Source of the DNA: Catenibacterium sp. co_0103
GTDB taxonomy: Bacteria > Bacillota_I > Bacilli_A > Erysipelotrichales > Coprobacillaceae
Direction: 5' to 3'
NCBI RefSeq assembly: GCF_004168205.1
Contig: NZ_RCYB01000033.1
Location: 1 to 25,169 of the forward strand
Length of the DNA stretch: 25,169 nucleotides
Every line of letters starts with the position of its first letter. Position 1 is the first letter of the stretch. This document shows, piece by piece, positions 14,317 through 24,741 of the stretch. The notes below the pieces were generated by a model. The model saw nothing but the letters and a program-made list of their open reading frames with translations, had not been told where the DNA came from and did not search any database. The position numbers and the translations under genes were made by a program.

Positions 14317-15907
14317 ATTTCTTAGGATGTGGTCCTGCTTTTCTAATATTTTCTGGCATATGTGGATACTTAGTATTGAAGTTTGCTTCAAACATCATAG
14401 CAAGTTCATTAGCCATATCTTCATATGCTTCCTTATTAGCCCATGTATCCTTAGGGTTTAATACATATTCTGGGACTCCAGGACATGATTGAGGGACATG
14501 AAGATTAAAACGTGAATCATAATAATAGATGACATTATCTAATGATCCATTGACTGCTGCAGTGACCATAGCACGTGTATATGATAGTTTCATACGTGAA
14601 CCAATACCATAAGGTCCACCATTCCATCCAGTATTTACTAAATAAACCTTAGTACCATAGGCTTCTAGACGTGAACCAAGTAACTGTGCATAAATACTTG
14701 GCTCTAGAGGCATGAATGGTTCTCCAAATAGTGTAGAGAATGTAGGCTGTGGTTCGCTGATGCCTCTTTCTGTACCTGCAACTTTAGATGTAAATCCAGT
14801 AACGAATTGATACATTGCAGCATCATGATCAAGTCTAGAAATTGGTGGTAATACACCAAAGGCATCTGCAGTTAAGAAAATAACGACTTTAGGTACTCCA
14901 CCTACTCCTGGAATCTGGGCATTTTGAATATATTCAATAGGATAACCGACACGTGTATTTTCTGTAAGTGTACTATCATCATAATCTGGCTGTCTAGTCT
15001 TTGCATCTACAACTACGTTTTCTAGTTCTGAACCAAAACGAATAGCACGATAGATGTCTGGTTCTCCTGTAGGAGATAAGTTAATTGTCTTTGCATAACA
15101 TCCACCTTCAAAGTTGAAAATTCCTTCTTCACTCCATCCATGTTCATCATCCCCAATCAACATTCTATTAGGGTCTGTAGAAAGTGTTGTTTTACCTGTA
15201 CCTGATAAGCCAAAGAAGATAGCTGTTTCTCCAGTATCTGGATCCATGTTTGCTGAACAATGCATAGGGAGAATGTTTTCCTGTAAAGGCATGCAATAGT
15301 TCATGATTGTGAAGACTGATTTCTTGATTTCTCCTGAGTATTGTGAACCTACAATAATAACTGTACGTTCTGTAAAGTTAATAATAATAGCTGCTTCTGA
15401 GTTAGTATGATCTACTTCAGAAATGCAATGGAACCCTGGAGCAACAAGGATAGTATAATCAGTCAGACCAAAATTATCTAATTCTTCTTTTGTAGGCCTA
15501 ATCAATAATTGATGGATAAATAGGTTCTGACATGCGAGTTCATTGATGACAGTGAATTTACGACGGTATTTCTTATCAGCTCCAGCAAAGCCTTTAAATA
15601 CGAATAATTCTTTGTCACTCATATAGTTAAGTACTTTTTCTTTTAATGCATTGTAGTTTTCTACACTCATGGCTACATTGACATCACCCCAGGCAATCTG
15701 TTCATGTACCTCTGGTGTATCTACAATAAATTTATCATGTGGTGAACGACCAGTATATTTTCCTGTTTTTACAACTAACGCACCCTGGTCAGTTAATAAT
15801 CCTTCTTTACGCTTTAAAGCGTATTCTACTAATTTAGCAGGACATAAATTATAGTGTGCTTTACCTGTATAGTTTTTAATTCCTGCATATTCGAGTGTCT
15901 TTTCCAT
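14315..15907 (-). CDS. pckA: Phosphoenolpyruvate carboxykinase (ATP)
   Basis: Cytosolic enzyme interconverting oxaloacetate + ATP and PEP + CO2 + ADP (EC 4.1.1.49). In fermenting gut bacteria it often runs towards oxaloacetate to fix CO2 and make ATP. The 530-residue length is standard. Visible hallmarks are RSPHDKFIVD (about 58-68), the kinase-1 P-loop GLSGTGKTTLSTDPNR with the metal-binding IGDDEHGW just after it, GCYAKTINLSPTGEPDIY, ENTRVGYPIEYI, and FLTADAFGVLPPISRL. The N-terminus MEKTLEYAGIKNYTGKAHYN is typical. The start at 15907 has AAAGGGG about 8 bases upstream. It is preceded by an extended -10 promoter and is divergent from the phospholipase-like gene. Confidence 0.97.
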   Translation of the reverse strand: MEKTLEYAGIKNYTGKAHYNLCPAKLVEYALKRKEGLLTDQGALVVKTGKYTGRSPHDKFIVDTPEVHEQIAWGDVNVAMSVENYNALKEKVLNYMSDKELFVFKGFAGADKKYRRKFTVINELACQNLFIHQLLIRPTKEELDNFGLTDYTILVAPGFHCISEVDHTNSEAAIIINFTERTVIIVGSQYSGEIKKSVFTIMNYCMPLQENILPMHCSANMDPDTGETAIFFGLSGTGKTTLSTDPNRMLIGDDEHGWSEEGIFNFEGGCYAKTINLSPTGEPDIYRAIRFGSELENVVVDAKTRQPDYDDSTLTENTRVGYPIEYIQNAQIPGVGGVPKVVIFLTADAFGVLPPISRLDHDAAMYQFVTGFTSKVAGTERGISEPQPTFSTLFGEPFMPLEPSIYAQLLGSRLEAYGTKVYLVNTGWNGGPYGIGSRMKLSYTRAMVTAAVNGSLDNVIYYYDSRFNLHVPQSCPGVPEYVLNPKDTWANKEAYEDMANELAMMFEANFNTKYPHMPENIRKAGPHPKK

Positions 15908-15940
15908 AAAGTAACCCCTTTCGTTTTGTCTGTATAACAC

Positions 15941-15972
15941 ATTATAGCATAAAATTATCTTTTTAACATACT
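15941..15972 (-). promoter_or_regulatory. pckA promoter with extended -10
   Basis: On the minus strand TGcTATAAT gives a consensus extended -10 (15941-15949). A weak -35 (ATGTTA) lies 17 bases upstream. The leader is about 30 bases. No cre-like site was seen. Confidence 0.65.
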
Positions 15973-16038
15973 CTATTTCCTAACAGTTATTGTGATTTGC
16001 GTAAATTTTGTATTTATTTTTTTGAAATGGTTGAAATA

Positions 16039-16068
16039 TTCACCAAAAATAAGTGTTTACGGTATAAT
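16039..16068 (+). promoter_or_regulatory. Promoter of the phospholipase C-like / UMF1 operon
   Basis: TTCACC, 18-bp spacer, TATAAT (16063-16068). The leader of about 80 bases contains the inverted repeat CTTAACA/TGTTAAG (about 16082-16119). A second TATAAT at 16131-16136 lacks a good -35. Confidence 0.55.
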
Positions 16069-16156
16069 GAAGATACACAATCTTAACAGAAACGTAATCT
16101 ATTTTTGATTTATGTTAAGAAATACTAGCTTATAATAGGTTTCAGGAGGTTTTTTT

Positions 16157-16939
16157 ATGCCAGCAGGTTATACACATTATGTTTTTGGTGAACAGGTTTT
16201 AAGTCAGCTTGATGAAAACATCAAGAAAAGGATCATGCCCTACATTGATTTATATCATATAGGGATTCATGGTCCAGATATTCTTTTTTATTATGATGTC
16301 TATAAGAAGAATCCTGTAAAATCATTAGGGTTTGGAATGCATCAGCTTCCTGCCACAGATTTCTTTAAACATGCAAAAGAACTCATTAGACAGGATGCCA
16401 CAGATGCAACACTCGCTTATACTATTGGATTTATTACTCACTTTACATTAGATAGTTCTTTACATCCTAAAATTGGTGTATTAGAGAATACTTTATCTAT
16501 GACCCACAGCTTACTAGAATCTGAATTAGATAGAGAATTACTTGTAAGAGTTAGAAAAGATCCTTTGACTGCCAATTTAACAACTCATATTCATCCTGAT
16601 TATACCAATGCACAGGTGATTGCACCATTCTTTGATTTAAAAGCAGAAGAAGTAGATAAAGCATTACATGATCTACTATTTATCTTAAAGTGGCTTGTTG
16701 CTCCTAGCAAATTGAAGAGAAACTTTGTCTTAGGTGTAATGAAGTTAGGTGGTATGTATGAAGAATATAAAGGATTACTTATTAACTATGAAAAAGATGA
16801 ACATGCTGCCAATGATATCAATCATTTAATAGAAATGAAGGATGAAGCAGTACCTTTAGCCGTATCACTCATTAATGAGTATGTTGACCATCTTGATGAT
16901 GATTACTTAAACGAAAGGTTTAATAGAAACTATGAATAA
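16157..16939 (+). CDS. Zinc-dependent phospholipase C family protein
   Basis: A 260-residue protein of the zinc-dependent phospholipase C (PF00882-type) family. The family pattern is spread along the protein: MPAGYTHYVFG (H7), the GIHGPDILFYYD block near 36-48, GFITHFTLDSSLHPKIG around 95-111 and THSLLESELDRELL near 120-133, supplying His/Asp/Glu ligands as in the metal site of phospholipase C. No signal peptide is present, so unlike secreted clostridial toxins it stays in the cytoplasm, as do many Firmicutes homologues annotated as 'zinc dependent phospholipase C family protein' with unknown substrate. AGGAGG lies 7 bases ahead of the ATG. The end overlaps the UMF1 transporter gene by 8 bp, so the two are translated together. 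Hydrolytic activity is inferred. Confidence 0.85.
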   Translation: MPAGYTHYVFGEQVLSQLDENIKKRIMPYIDLYHIGIHGPDILFYYDVYKKNPVKSLGFGMHQLPATDFFKHAKELIRQDATDATLAYTIGFITHFTLDSSLHPKIGVLENTLSMTHSLLESELDRELLVRVRKDPLTANLTTHIHPDYTNAQVIAPFFDLKAEEVDKALHDLLFILKWLVAPSKLKRNFVLGVMKLGGMYEEYKGLLINYEKDEHAANDINHLIEMKDEAVPLAVSLINEYVDHLDDDYLNERFNRNYE

Positions 16940-18158
16940 ACTAACTAAACTAGAAAAATACTGGATCTTGTACGATGTCGGTAATAGTGCCTTTATCCTA
17001 CTTGTTGCTACTATAGTTCCGATTTACTTTAACTATCTTGCGTCTCTCGCAAAGATCAGTGAAGTCAACTATTTAGCTTATTGGGGATATGCATCTTCTC
17101 TCACAACTCTTATTGTCGCTATTATTGGACCAGTGCTTGGTTCTATTGTCGATACAAAAGGCTATAAGAAACCAATCTTTACTATTAGTATGATCATAGG
17201 TGTAATGGGCTTAGCCTGTTTTTCAGTTCCTAAGTCTTGGATTATATTCTTAGGTGTATTCGTTATTGCGAAGATTGGTTATAATGCAAGTCTGATTTTC
17301 TATGATTCCATGCTTCTAGATATTACAGACGACAAGCGTATGGACTATGTTTCATCTCAAGGATATGCATGGGGTTATATTGGAAGCTGTGTGCCTTTTG
17401 TAGTCAGCTTGGTGTTTGTCTTATTCTATAAAAAGATGGGTATTCCATTTAACGGTGCTATGACAATCGCCTTCTTAATCAATGCATTATGGTGGTTGGG
17501 TATGACATTACCACTCTTAAAGAACTATAAACAGGTAAATTTCGTAGAGAAACAAGAACATCCTATTCGTGAGAGTTTTAAACGTTTAGGACATACTCTT
17601 TCTACTTTAAATGAAGATAAGAAAGTATTCTTCTATTTGATTTCTTTCTTCTTCTATATCGATGGTGTTTATACAATCATTGAAATGGCCACTGCCTATG
17701 GCAGTGCCCTTGGGCTTAATACCAACGGATTATTAATTGCCTTATTAGTGACTCAGATTGTTGCTTTCCCATTTGCGCTCATCTTTGGTCGTTTATCTAA
17801 AAAATACCCAACAGATAAACTTATTAAAGTATGTATTATTGCCTATACCGGTATTGCCTTATTTGCGATTCAGTTAGATAAACAATGGGAATTCTGGATT
17901 TTAGCTATTTTTGTAGGTATGTTCCAGGGCGCTATCCAGGCATTATCTCGTTCTTATTTTGCGAAGATTATTCCACCTCAGAAATCAGGTGAATACTTTG
18001 GTTTATTTGATATCTGTGGTAAAGGGGCATCCTTCATGGGTACAACTCTTGTAGGGCTCATTTCACAGCTTACAGGACATATAAACTATGGCGTGGCAAT
18101 GATTTCAGTCATGTTTGTGATTGGATTCTACTTCTTCCAGAAAGCGGCAAAATTATAA
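16932..18158 (+). CDS. UMF1-family MFS transporter
   Basis: A 408-residue membrane protein of the UMF1/Atg22-like branch of the major facilitator superfamily. Diagnostic is the N-terminus KYWILYDVGNSAFILLVATIVPIYF ('YDWGNSAF' motif of UMF1 proteins), then GPVLGSIVDTKGYKKP in the loop between helices 2 and 3, and FQGAIQALSRSYFAKIIPPQKSGEYFGLFDICGKGASFMG in the second half. About twelve membrane helices are seen. In yeast, Atg22 exports amino acids from the vacuole; bacterial substrates are unknown. The gene overlaps the phospholipase-like gene by 8 bp and they share a promoter and terminator, suggesting a linked function such as moving a product of the hydrolase. Confidence 0.92.
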   Translation: MNKLTKLEKYWILYDVGNSAFILLVATIVPIYFNYLASLAKISEVNYLAYWGYASSLTTLIVAIIGPVLGSIVDTKGYKKPIFTISMIIGVMGLACFSVPKSWIIFLGVFVIAKIGYNASLIFYDSMLLDITDDKRMDYVSSQGYAWGYIGSCVPFVVSLVFVLFYKKMGIPFNGAMTIAFLINALWWLGMTLPLLKNYKQVNFVEKQEHPIRESFKRLGHTLSTLNEDKKVFFYLISFFFYIDGVYTIIEMATAYGSALGLNTNGLLIALLVTQIVAFPFALIFGRLSKKYPTDKLIKVCIIAYTGIALFAIQLDKQWEFWILAIFVGMFQGAIQALSRSYFAKIIPPQKSGEYFGLFDICGKGASFMGTTLVGLISQLTGHINYGVAMISVMFVIGFYFFQKAAKL

Positions 18159-18180
18159 GAGGCATCCGCCTCTTTTATTT
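18157..18180. terminator. Bidirectional terminator between the UMF1 and AraC genes
   Basis: AAGAGGC-atcc-GCCTCTT followed by TTATTTT on the plus strand. The stem begins within the UMF1 stop codon and reaches to the AraC stop codon, serving both convergent genes. Confidence 0.75.
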
Positions 18181-19224
18181 TGCCTGGAATTGTTTTCTAT
18201 AGTCTCCAGGAAAACCACCAAAATAAGCATTAAACTTCTTATAGAAGTAGTTTAAATTAGAAAAACCACTCTCCTGTGCAATAAGATAAATAGGTTTATC
18301 AGTATTGATAAGTTCCTTTCCTACTGCTTCCATACGATAATAGTTTACTAACTTCTTAAAGGTATAGCCTGTTACTTTTTGAATGGCACGTGAGAGATAA
18401 TCAGGATTATAGCCGAACTTCTCTGCTGTTTCCATAAGAGTACAATCCTGATAATGTTGTTCTATGTATTGAATGATTTCTGTCATGTAGCTCTTATTAT
18501 TTTCTTTAAATTGTTGTTCCATATTCATCTGATATCTTTGTGCCATTTTTATAAACAGAAGAGAAAAATAGGAATCAAGAATAGAGATTGCAAACAAAGA
18601 AGGATCTAAATACTCGCATAAAATCATTTCTATAAGCTGCACTACATAATCATGATCATCTTCTCTATTATTAAAAATAATATAATCATTGTGCTGTGCT
18701 TTTTGATCTATAATATTTGTCAGGAAAGTCACAATCGGGTTTACCGAAGAAAATTTACTAATAAATGAGTCACTAAAATAAGAGCGATCCATTTGAAAGT
18801 TGAAGATAATATCATTTTCTGTAGGCATTAAGACTGTATGCTTTGAATTAACATCTAAAAGAATCATATCCCCTGCATGAAGTATCACTTCTTTATCATT
18901 AACAATTGCATAACAATGTCCAGAATAGACATATTTCATTTCTACATAGCTTCTTGTATGTAGTGGCACAAATGAATATCTTGTCTGTTTTGAACAATAA
19001 ATCGGAAAAGCAAGAACTTCATCTGTAATTATCTGCCCATCATAAAATAAAGTATGTTTTTCTTTTGTGGTTTGATATCTATCAATTGTGAATTGAACTA
19101 TTTTTTCATCGTCTTTATTAATATGCTTTTCAATGTAGTCATCTGAATGATTCGGGTGACTTTTATAATATTGTTCTTTTTTGGTTAGTGGAGTAATCCT
19201 ACTTCTTAATTCTTCTATTTTCAT
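18175..19224 (-). CDS. AraC-family regulator with N-terminal cupin domain
   Basis: A 349-residue AraC/XylS regulator. The N-terminal half contains a cupin-type sensor (about 75-165: VPLHTRSYVEMKYVYSGHCYAI, HAGDMILLDVNSKHTVLMPTEND). After a helical linker the last 100 residues hold two helix-turn-helix motifs: MTEIIQYIEQHYQDCTLMET...FGYNPDYLSRAIQKVTG and LINTDKPIYLIAQESGFSNLNYFYKKFNAYFGGFPGDYRKQ, the standard AraC C-terminal pattern. The start at 19224 is preceded by AGGTGA; a GTG three codons earlier lies in that site. It faces the PTS-DUF1593 operon across 138 bases with overlapping promoters, so it is the probable local activator responding to the transported sugar or its product. Confidence 0.92.
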   Translation of the reverse strand: MKIEELRSRITPLTKKEQYYKSHPNHSDDYIEKHINKDDEKIVQFTIDRYQTTKEKHTLFYDGQIITDEVLAFPIYCSKQTRYSFVPLHTRSYVEMKYVYSGHCYAIVNDKEVILHAGDMILLDVNSKHTVLMPTENDIIFNFQMDRSYFSDSFISKFSSVNPIVTFLTNIIDQKAQHNDYIIFNNREDDHDYVVQLIEMILCEYLDPSLFAISILDSYFSLLFIKMAQRYQMNMEQQFKENNKSYMTEIIQYIEQHYQDCTLMETAEKFGYNPDYLSRAIQKVTGYTFKKLVNYYRMEAVGKELINTDKPIYLIAQESGFSNLNYFYKKFNAYFGGFPGDYRKQFQAK

Positions 19225-19241
19225 TATTATCACCTATTCTA

Positions 19242-19271
19242 ACTATAACATCGGTTTTTGACAGTCTGCAA
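19242..19271 (-). promoter_or_regulatory. Promoter of the AraC-type regulator
   Basis: On the minus strand TTGCAG, 18-bp spacer, TATAGT. It overlaps the divergent PTS promoter, so the two cannot be occupied by polymerase simultaneously. Confidence 0.5.
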
Positions 19272-19286
19272 GTGTGTTTATGATAT
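19258..19286 (+). promoter_or_regulatory. Promoter of the PTS-DUF1593 operon
   Basis: Perfect -35 TTGACA (19258-19263), 17-bp spacer, weak -10 TGATAT (19281-19286). A good -35 with a poor -10 suits an activator-dependent promoter. Confidence 0.55.
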
Positions 19287-19300
19287 TTTAATCGCTTTCA
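19287..19300. promoter_or_regulatory. Catabolite-responsive element (cre), CcpA site
   Basis: The top strand reads TTTAATCGCTTTCA and the bottom strand TGAAAGCGATTAAA. Each matches the cre consensus TGNAANCGNTNNCA at 9 of the 10 fixed positions. It begins on the base after the -10, covering the start point, the classical roadblock/repression position. This implies repression of the PTS-DUF1593 operon when better sugars are present. Confidence 0.75.
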
Positions 19301-19321
19301 TAAAACATTATGATAAGCATG

Positions 19322-21216
<1,895 letters not shown>

Positions 21217-21218
21217 TT

Positions 21219-22631
21219 ATGTTAAACCTTATTAGAACAATCATCACTCAGGATGCTGAAGTAGATGATCAGAACTCATTAAGACATATTCTCCTTTATG
21301 CCAATGATATAGAAATACAGGGTATCGTACAGACATCATCCATCTTTCATTGGAAAGGACAACCAGGAAAGACTGGACCAAGCGATAAGGCTGATTATGA
21401 TCAGCCTTATCGCTGGACTGGTGTAAAATGGATGCAGGACGTAATGGATGATTATGCTGTAGACTATAAACATCTTGTGACTCATGATGGCAACTACCCT
21501 TTTCCTGATCATTTAAGGAATCTTATTAAAGTCGGAAATATTGGATATCCAGGAGAAATGGATGCTTCTACACCAGGCTCAGAATTAATTAGAGAAAAAA
21601 TATTAGATGATGATCCTAGACCACTTTATATTCAAGTTTGGGGTGGTACTAATACAATTGCTCGTGCTCTTTATGATATTGAGCAAGATTATAAAGATGA
21701 TGAGAACTGGTTATCAATCAAAGAAAAAATAGAAAAGAAAGTTATTTTAACTGCCTGTGGTGAACAGGATAATACGTATCAGAACTATATTTCAGAAGTT
21801 TATCCAAACATTCAGTTTGTGAAATGTGTGATGATGAACAGTTATGGATACGGGTGGAATAATATGCCTGAAGGAAGCAGTAAAGAGACTCTTAGAGCTG
21901 ATTTCATGCAAGAACATATTCTTAATAAAGGTGCCTTAATGAGTGGTTACGCTACCTGGGCTGATGATAAGTATTATGAAGGTGAAGAAAATAGATCACA
22001 ATTCGGTTCAAACAAGAGTCTTCTTGTTGACTGGTGGGGAAAGAAATATGGTATGGGTACACATATTCCTTATGATTTCTTATCTGAAGGTGATTCCCCT
22101 ACTTTCTTCTGTTTACTGCCATGGGGGTTAAGATGTCTTGAAGATTTCTCATATGGAGGATTATCTGGAAGATATATAAAAGATAATACTAAGAAGAATT
22201 CTAAGGGATTTACTTTAAATTACTGGAATCCTGTAGAAGACCTCTATATTGATAAATACACAGAATCTATGTGGTATTATGTTTCTTCTATTCAAAGAGA
22301 TCTTGCAGCAAGAGCTTCTTGGTGTATCACCGATGATAAAGAAGAAGCGCCTGTACTATCTATCCAGGAATCTCTTGACATGAAAGCTGATAAAGGTACA
22401 ACTGTAGAGCTTCATATAAATAAAGAAGAACATGTACTCTATAAAATAAAGTATTATAAAGATGCTTCTAGTTATAAAGGAAATGTTTCTGTTAGTTTAG
22501 ATGATTCTATCAAGATTGAAATTCCTGATGATGTAAAAACAAATGATATCCTTCATATCATTATAGAAGCAACTAACGATTATAAGCACAAGATTTCACG
22601 ATTCACACAAATTATTATCAAAATCAATTAA
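21219..22631 (+). CDS. DUF1593 nucleoside-hydrolase-like protein
   Basis: A 470-residue protein with an N-terminal DUF1593 domain (about 1-340), related in fold to inosine-uridine nucleoside hydrolases, and a C-terminal beta-sandwich-like part (about 375-470: ELHINKEEHVLYKIKYYKD...DILHIIIEATNDYK). The metal-binding start of the fold is visible as TQDAEVDDQNS (D12, D16, D17), followed by LLYANDIEIQGIV, the usual second strand, and YIQVWGGTNTIARAL near 137-151. There is no signal peptide, whereas many homologues, notably in Bacteroidetes, are secreted and annotated as cellulose-binding or Sde-type proteins. It starts 2 bases after the PTS gene with no strong ribosome-binding site, so it is translationally coupled. 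The likely role is cleavage of the glycosidic bond of the PTS-imported, phosphorylated compound. This is inference; no member with such a role is known to me. Confidence 0.85.
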   Translation: MLNLIRTIITQDAEVDDQNSLRHILLYANDIEIQGIVQTSSIFHWKGQPGKTGPSDKADYDQPYRWTGVKWMQDVMDDYAVDYKHLVTHDGNYPFPDHLRNLIKVGNIGYPGEMDASTPGSELIREKILDDDPRPLYIQVWGGTNTIARALYDIEQDYKDDENWLSIKEKIEKKVILTACGEQDNTYQNYISEVYPNIQFVKCVMMNSYGYGWNNMPEGSSKETLRADFMQEHILNKGALMSGYATWADDKYYEGEENRSQFGSNKSLLVDWWGKKYGMGTHIPYDFLSEGDSPTFFCLLPWGLRCLEDFSYGGLSGRYIKDNTKKNSKGFTLNYWNPVEDLYIDKYTESMWYYVSSIQRDLAARASWCITDDKEEAPVLSIQESLDMKADKGTTVELHINKEEHVLYKIKYYKDASSYKGNVSVSLDDSIKIEIPDDVKTNDILHIIIEATNDYKHKISRFTQIIIKIN

Positions 22632-22635
22632 AAAG

Positions 22636-22669
22636 TGAGCTGTAACAATAGCGTTACAGCTCATTTTTT
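22636..22669. terminator. Bidirectional terminator, DUF1593 gene / DUF4177-like gene
   Basis: TGAGCTGTAAC-aatagc-GTTACAGCTCA, an 11-bp perfect stem with six T on the plus strand and CTTTTT on the minus strand. It lies between convergent genes. The GAGCTGTAAC arm is the same sequence as in the 11183-11240 terminator. Confidence 0.88.
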
Positions 22670-22904
22670 AGTCTATTCTTTCAAATACCATTGTTGCCTG
22701 AATCTTATCTCCTCCAAGGAATCCTTTTGATCCAGAAGATGAAGTAGAAATAGTATGTAACTTATATCCTTTTTCAGCCTGTAGATTCGTCAAACTCTTT
22801 GTACCAAAGCCTGTACCTAGAAACTTTTCAGTAAGTACCACCTGCAATACAACATACTTATCTCTATTATCATGTGAAGCTTTACCTGCAACATCATCCC
22901 ACAT
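22668..22904 (-). CDS. DUF4177-like small protein
   Basis: A 78-residue protein resembling DUF4177 members: a central strand (YVVLQVVLTEKF), then SLTNLQAEKGYKLHTISTSS and a C-terminal SKGFLGGDKIQATMVFER, a strand pattern with 'GY-x-L-H' and 'GGD-x-I-Q-A-T-x-V/I-F-E' typical of the family's longer Firmicutes form. There are no membrane segments. The strong GGGAGG before the ATG and clean ends show that it is expressed. The function is not known for the family. Confidence 0.7.
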   Translation of the reverse strand: MWDDVAGKASHDNRDKYVVLQVVLTEKFLGTGFGTKSLTNLQAEKGYKLHTISTSSSGSKGFLGGDKIQATMVFERID

Positions 22905-22980
22905 AAGAATACCTCCCTTCTATATTTCTATTATAGTAGAAATGATTCTTAGCTGCGTTGAGTAAGCCTTTGACAGCGCC

Positions 22981-23517
22981 TTATTTAAGGTACTTATTTG
23001 ATATTTCTATATTTTGTGACTTTAATAGATTCAATAAATGATCATAATTATCCGATAAAGCGTCTATCTTAATCAATTTCTTTCCCATCTTATCATACAA
23101 GATTATTGCTTCCTTCTTATCAATAATTACTTGTCCAATATCAGTGATGCATAATACCTTCTTAGTATGAAATATTCTATGTATCTCTAATTGAGAATCA
23201 TCTACTTGTACACCCCATATAGATGCCCAGGCCACACCATATAAACCAATAGCCCCAAAGATAGAAGAAACATACAGATGTCCCATTTCTACTGTTTCAT
23301 TACCTTTCAGATAAAAACAACTAAATACAAGAAACATAACCAATCCTAGAATGAACTGTGACATGCAGGCATACTTCAACACTGATGGTGCTTTAACTCT
23401 ATAATGTGTAGTACTTATGTTTTCATCAGTCGTTTTACTAGATAAATGAGATATCACTTCGCCAATAACACCTAGCACAATCACAATAATTATATATCTA
23501 ATTATCGTTTCTATCAT
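22981..23517 (-). CDS. Membrane protein with PH-like cytoplasmic part (possibly DUF6560)
   Basis: A 178-residue protein of unknown function. Residues 1-22 form one membrane helix (IIRYIIIVIVLGVIGEVISHL). Two more hydrophobic segments follow at about 50-68 (SQFILGLVMFLVFSCFYL) and 82-105. The C-terminal 70 residues look like a small beta-barrel domain of the bacterial PH type (VDDSQLEIHRIFHTKKVLCITDIGQVIIDKKEAIILYD, given by its ends). The overall layout suits DUF6560-type proteins, but I am only moderately sure of that family. AGAGGT precedes the ATG. Neighbours give no functional hint. Confidence 0.7.
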   Translation of the reverse strand: MIETIIRYIIIVIVLGVIGEVISHLSSKTTDENISTTHYRVKAPSVLKYACMSQFILGLVMFLVFSCFYLKGNETVEMGHLYVSSIFGAIGLYGVAWASIWGVQVDDSQLEIHRIFHTKKVLCITDIGQVIIDKKEAIILYDKMGKKLIKIDALSDNYDHLLNLLKSQNIEISNKYLK

Positions 23518-23577
23518 ATCTGTTTACCTCTTATAAATAAATTATATTGTATCCATTAATATACTACAAGACACAAA

Positions 23578-23605
23578 AGAATCCCCTAGGATTTCCTAGA
23601 GGATA
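23578..23605 (-). terminator. Terminator of the MetE-like gene
   Basis: On the minus strand ATCCTCTAGG-aaat-CCTAGGGGAT (10 pairs, one G-U) followed by TCTTTTG, just after the stop codon. Confidence 0.75.
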
Positions 23606-23609
23606 CTTA

Positions 23610-24713
23610 TTAACCCCAGACTTCTTCTACGATTTCTTTTACAAGTTTTAATTTAGCCCATTGTTCTTCTTCTGTTAGTTTATTACCAATCTCACATGAT
23701 GCAAAACCACATTGCGGGCTTAATGATAAGCGTTCAAGAGGTATATACTTGCTTGCTTCCTTAATTCTCTGAATTACTTTTTCTTTATCTTCTAATTCTG
23801 GACGTTTAGTAGTGATTAATCCTAAGACAACCTTCTTATCACCAGATACTTTTGCAAGAGGCTTGAATCCTCCTGATCTTTCATCATCATATTCTAAGTA
23901 GTATGCATTCACATTTTCCTCACCAAATAATAAATCAGCCACACTATCATAAGCACCTGAACTAAAGAAAGTAGAATGATAATTACCACGACATACATGT
24001 GTATTAATTTCTAAATCCTTTGGACTTGCTACAACAACTTCATTGTTAAGTTCTAATAATCTCTTTTTATACTCTTCTAATGCAGCACCAGTACGTCCTG
24101 TTAGTCCGCATGCAAGCTGCGGATTAACCATACCACCCCATACACAATCATCAAACTGTAGTACACGACATCCTGCATCATAAATTTCATAAATAAACTC
24201 AACATAAGCTTTAACTACATCTTTTGCGAAAGCCTCTTCACTTTCATAAATACTTAATGTATTTCTAAGTAGCTGTGCTCCCGTAAAGTAAGCATAGAAC
24301 TGCCCTGGTGAAGGAATAGTCTGTTTAGCAACTGTTTTTTCATCTTCAAACTGTTTCACAAATTTGAAATGTTCTACGAAAGGATGATGATCACAGCTGA
24401 TCTTTCCTGTGCCATAAGTATCATCAATCATTGCTGCTTCACCATCAAATGTCGTATTACCTTCTATTGTCTTTTTGTGTTCTACACCATTAAATCCCCA
24501 CATAAAGTCTAAATGCCATGTAGAACGTCTAAATTCACCATCAGTGATCGTATGATAACCTAATTCTTTAATCTTAGTAATAAGTTCTATAATACATTCA
24601 TCTTCTACCTTTTTTAATTCTTCTGCATTAATTGTATTATTTTCAAAATCTCTTCTTGCCTTCTTAAGTCTTTCAGGTCTTAAGAAACTACCTACATAGT
24701 CATATCTATTCAT
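23610..24713 (-). CDS. MetE C-terminal-type (cobalamin-independent) methyltransferase
   Basis: A 367-residue protein made only of the catalytic C-terminal-type barrel of cobalamin-independent methionine synthase, as in B. subtilis YxjG/YxjH. Visible features are YVGSFLRPERLK at the start, TITDGEFRRSTWHLDFMWG, IPSPGQFYAY (the P-S-P loop), VLQFDDCVWG, and metal ligands in HVCRGNYHS and LSPQCGFAS. The N-terminal folate-binding half of MetE is absent, so the methyl donor may not be methyl-tetrahydrofolate. Such short forms are thought to methylate homocysteine from other donors. The start at 24713 has AAAGGAG upstream; an earlier in-frame start does not. No S-box or T-box leader is present in the short upstream region. 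Confidence 0.88.
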   Translation of the reverse strand: MNRYDYVGSFLRPERLKKARRDFENNTINAEELKKVEDECIIELITKIKELGYHTITDGEFRRSTWHLDFMWGFNGVEHKKTIEGNTTFDGEAAMIDDTYGTGKISCDHHPFVEHFKFVKQFEDEKTVAKQTIPSPGQFYAYFTGAQLLRNTLSIYESEEAFAKDVVKAYVEFIYEIYDAGCRVLQFDDCVWGGMVNPQLACGLTGRTGAALEEYKKRLLELNNEVVVASPKDLEINTHVCRGNYHSTFFSSGAYDSVADLLFGEENVNAYYLEYDDERSGGFKPLAKVSGDKKVVLGLITTKRPELEDKEKVIQRIKEASKYIPLERLSLSPQCGFASCEIGNKLTEEEQWAKLKLVKEIVEEVWG

Positions 24714-24741
24714 TTTAATTGTCTCCTTTTTGCGTGTGTTC

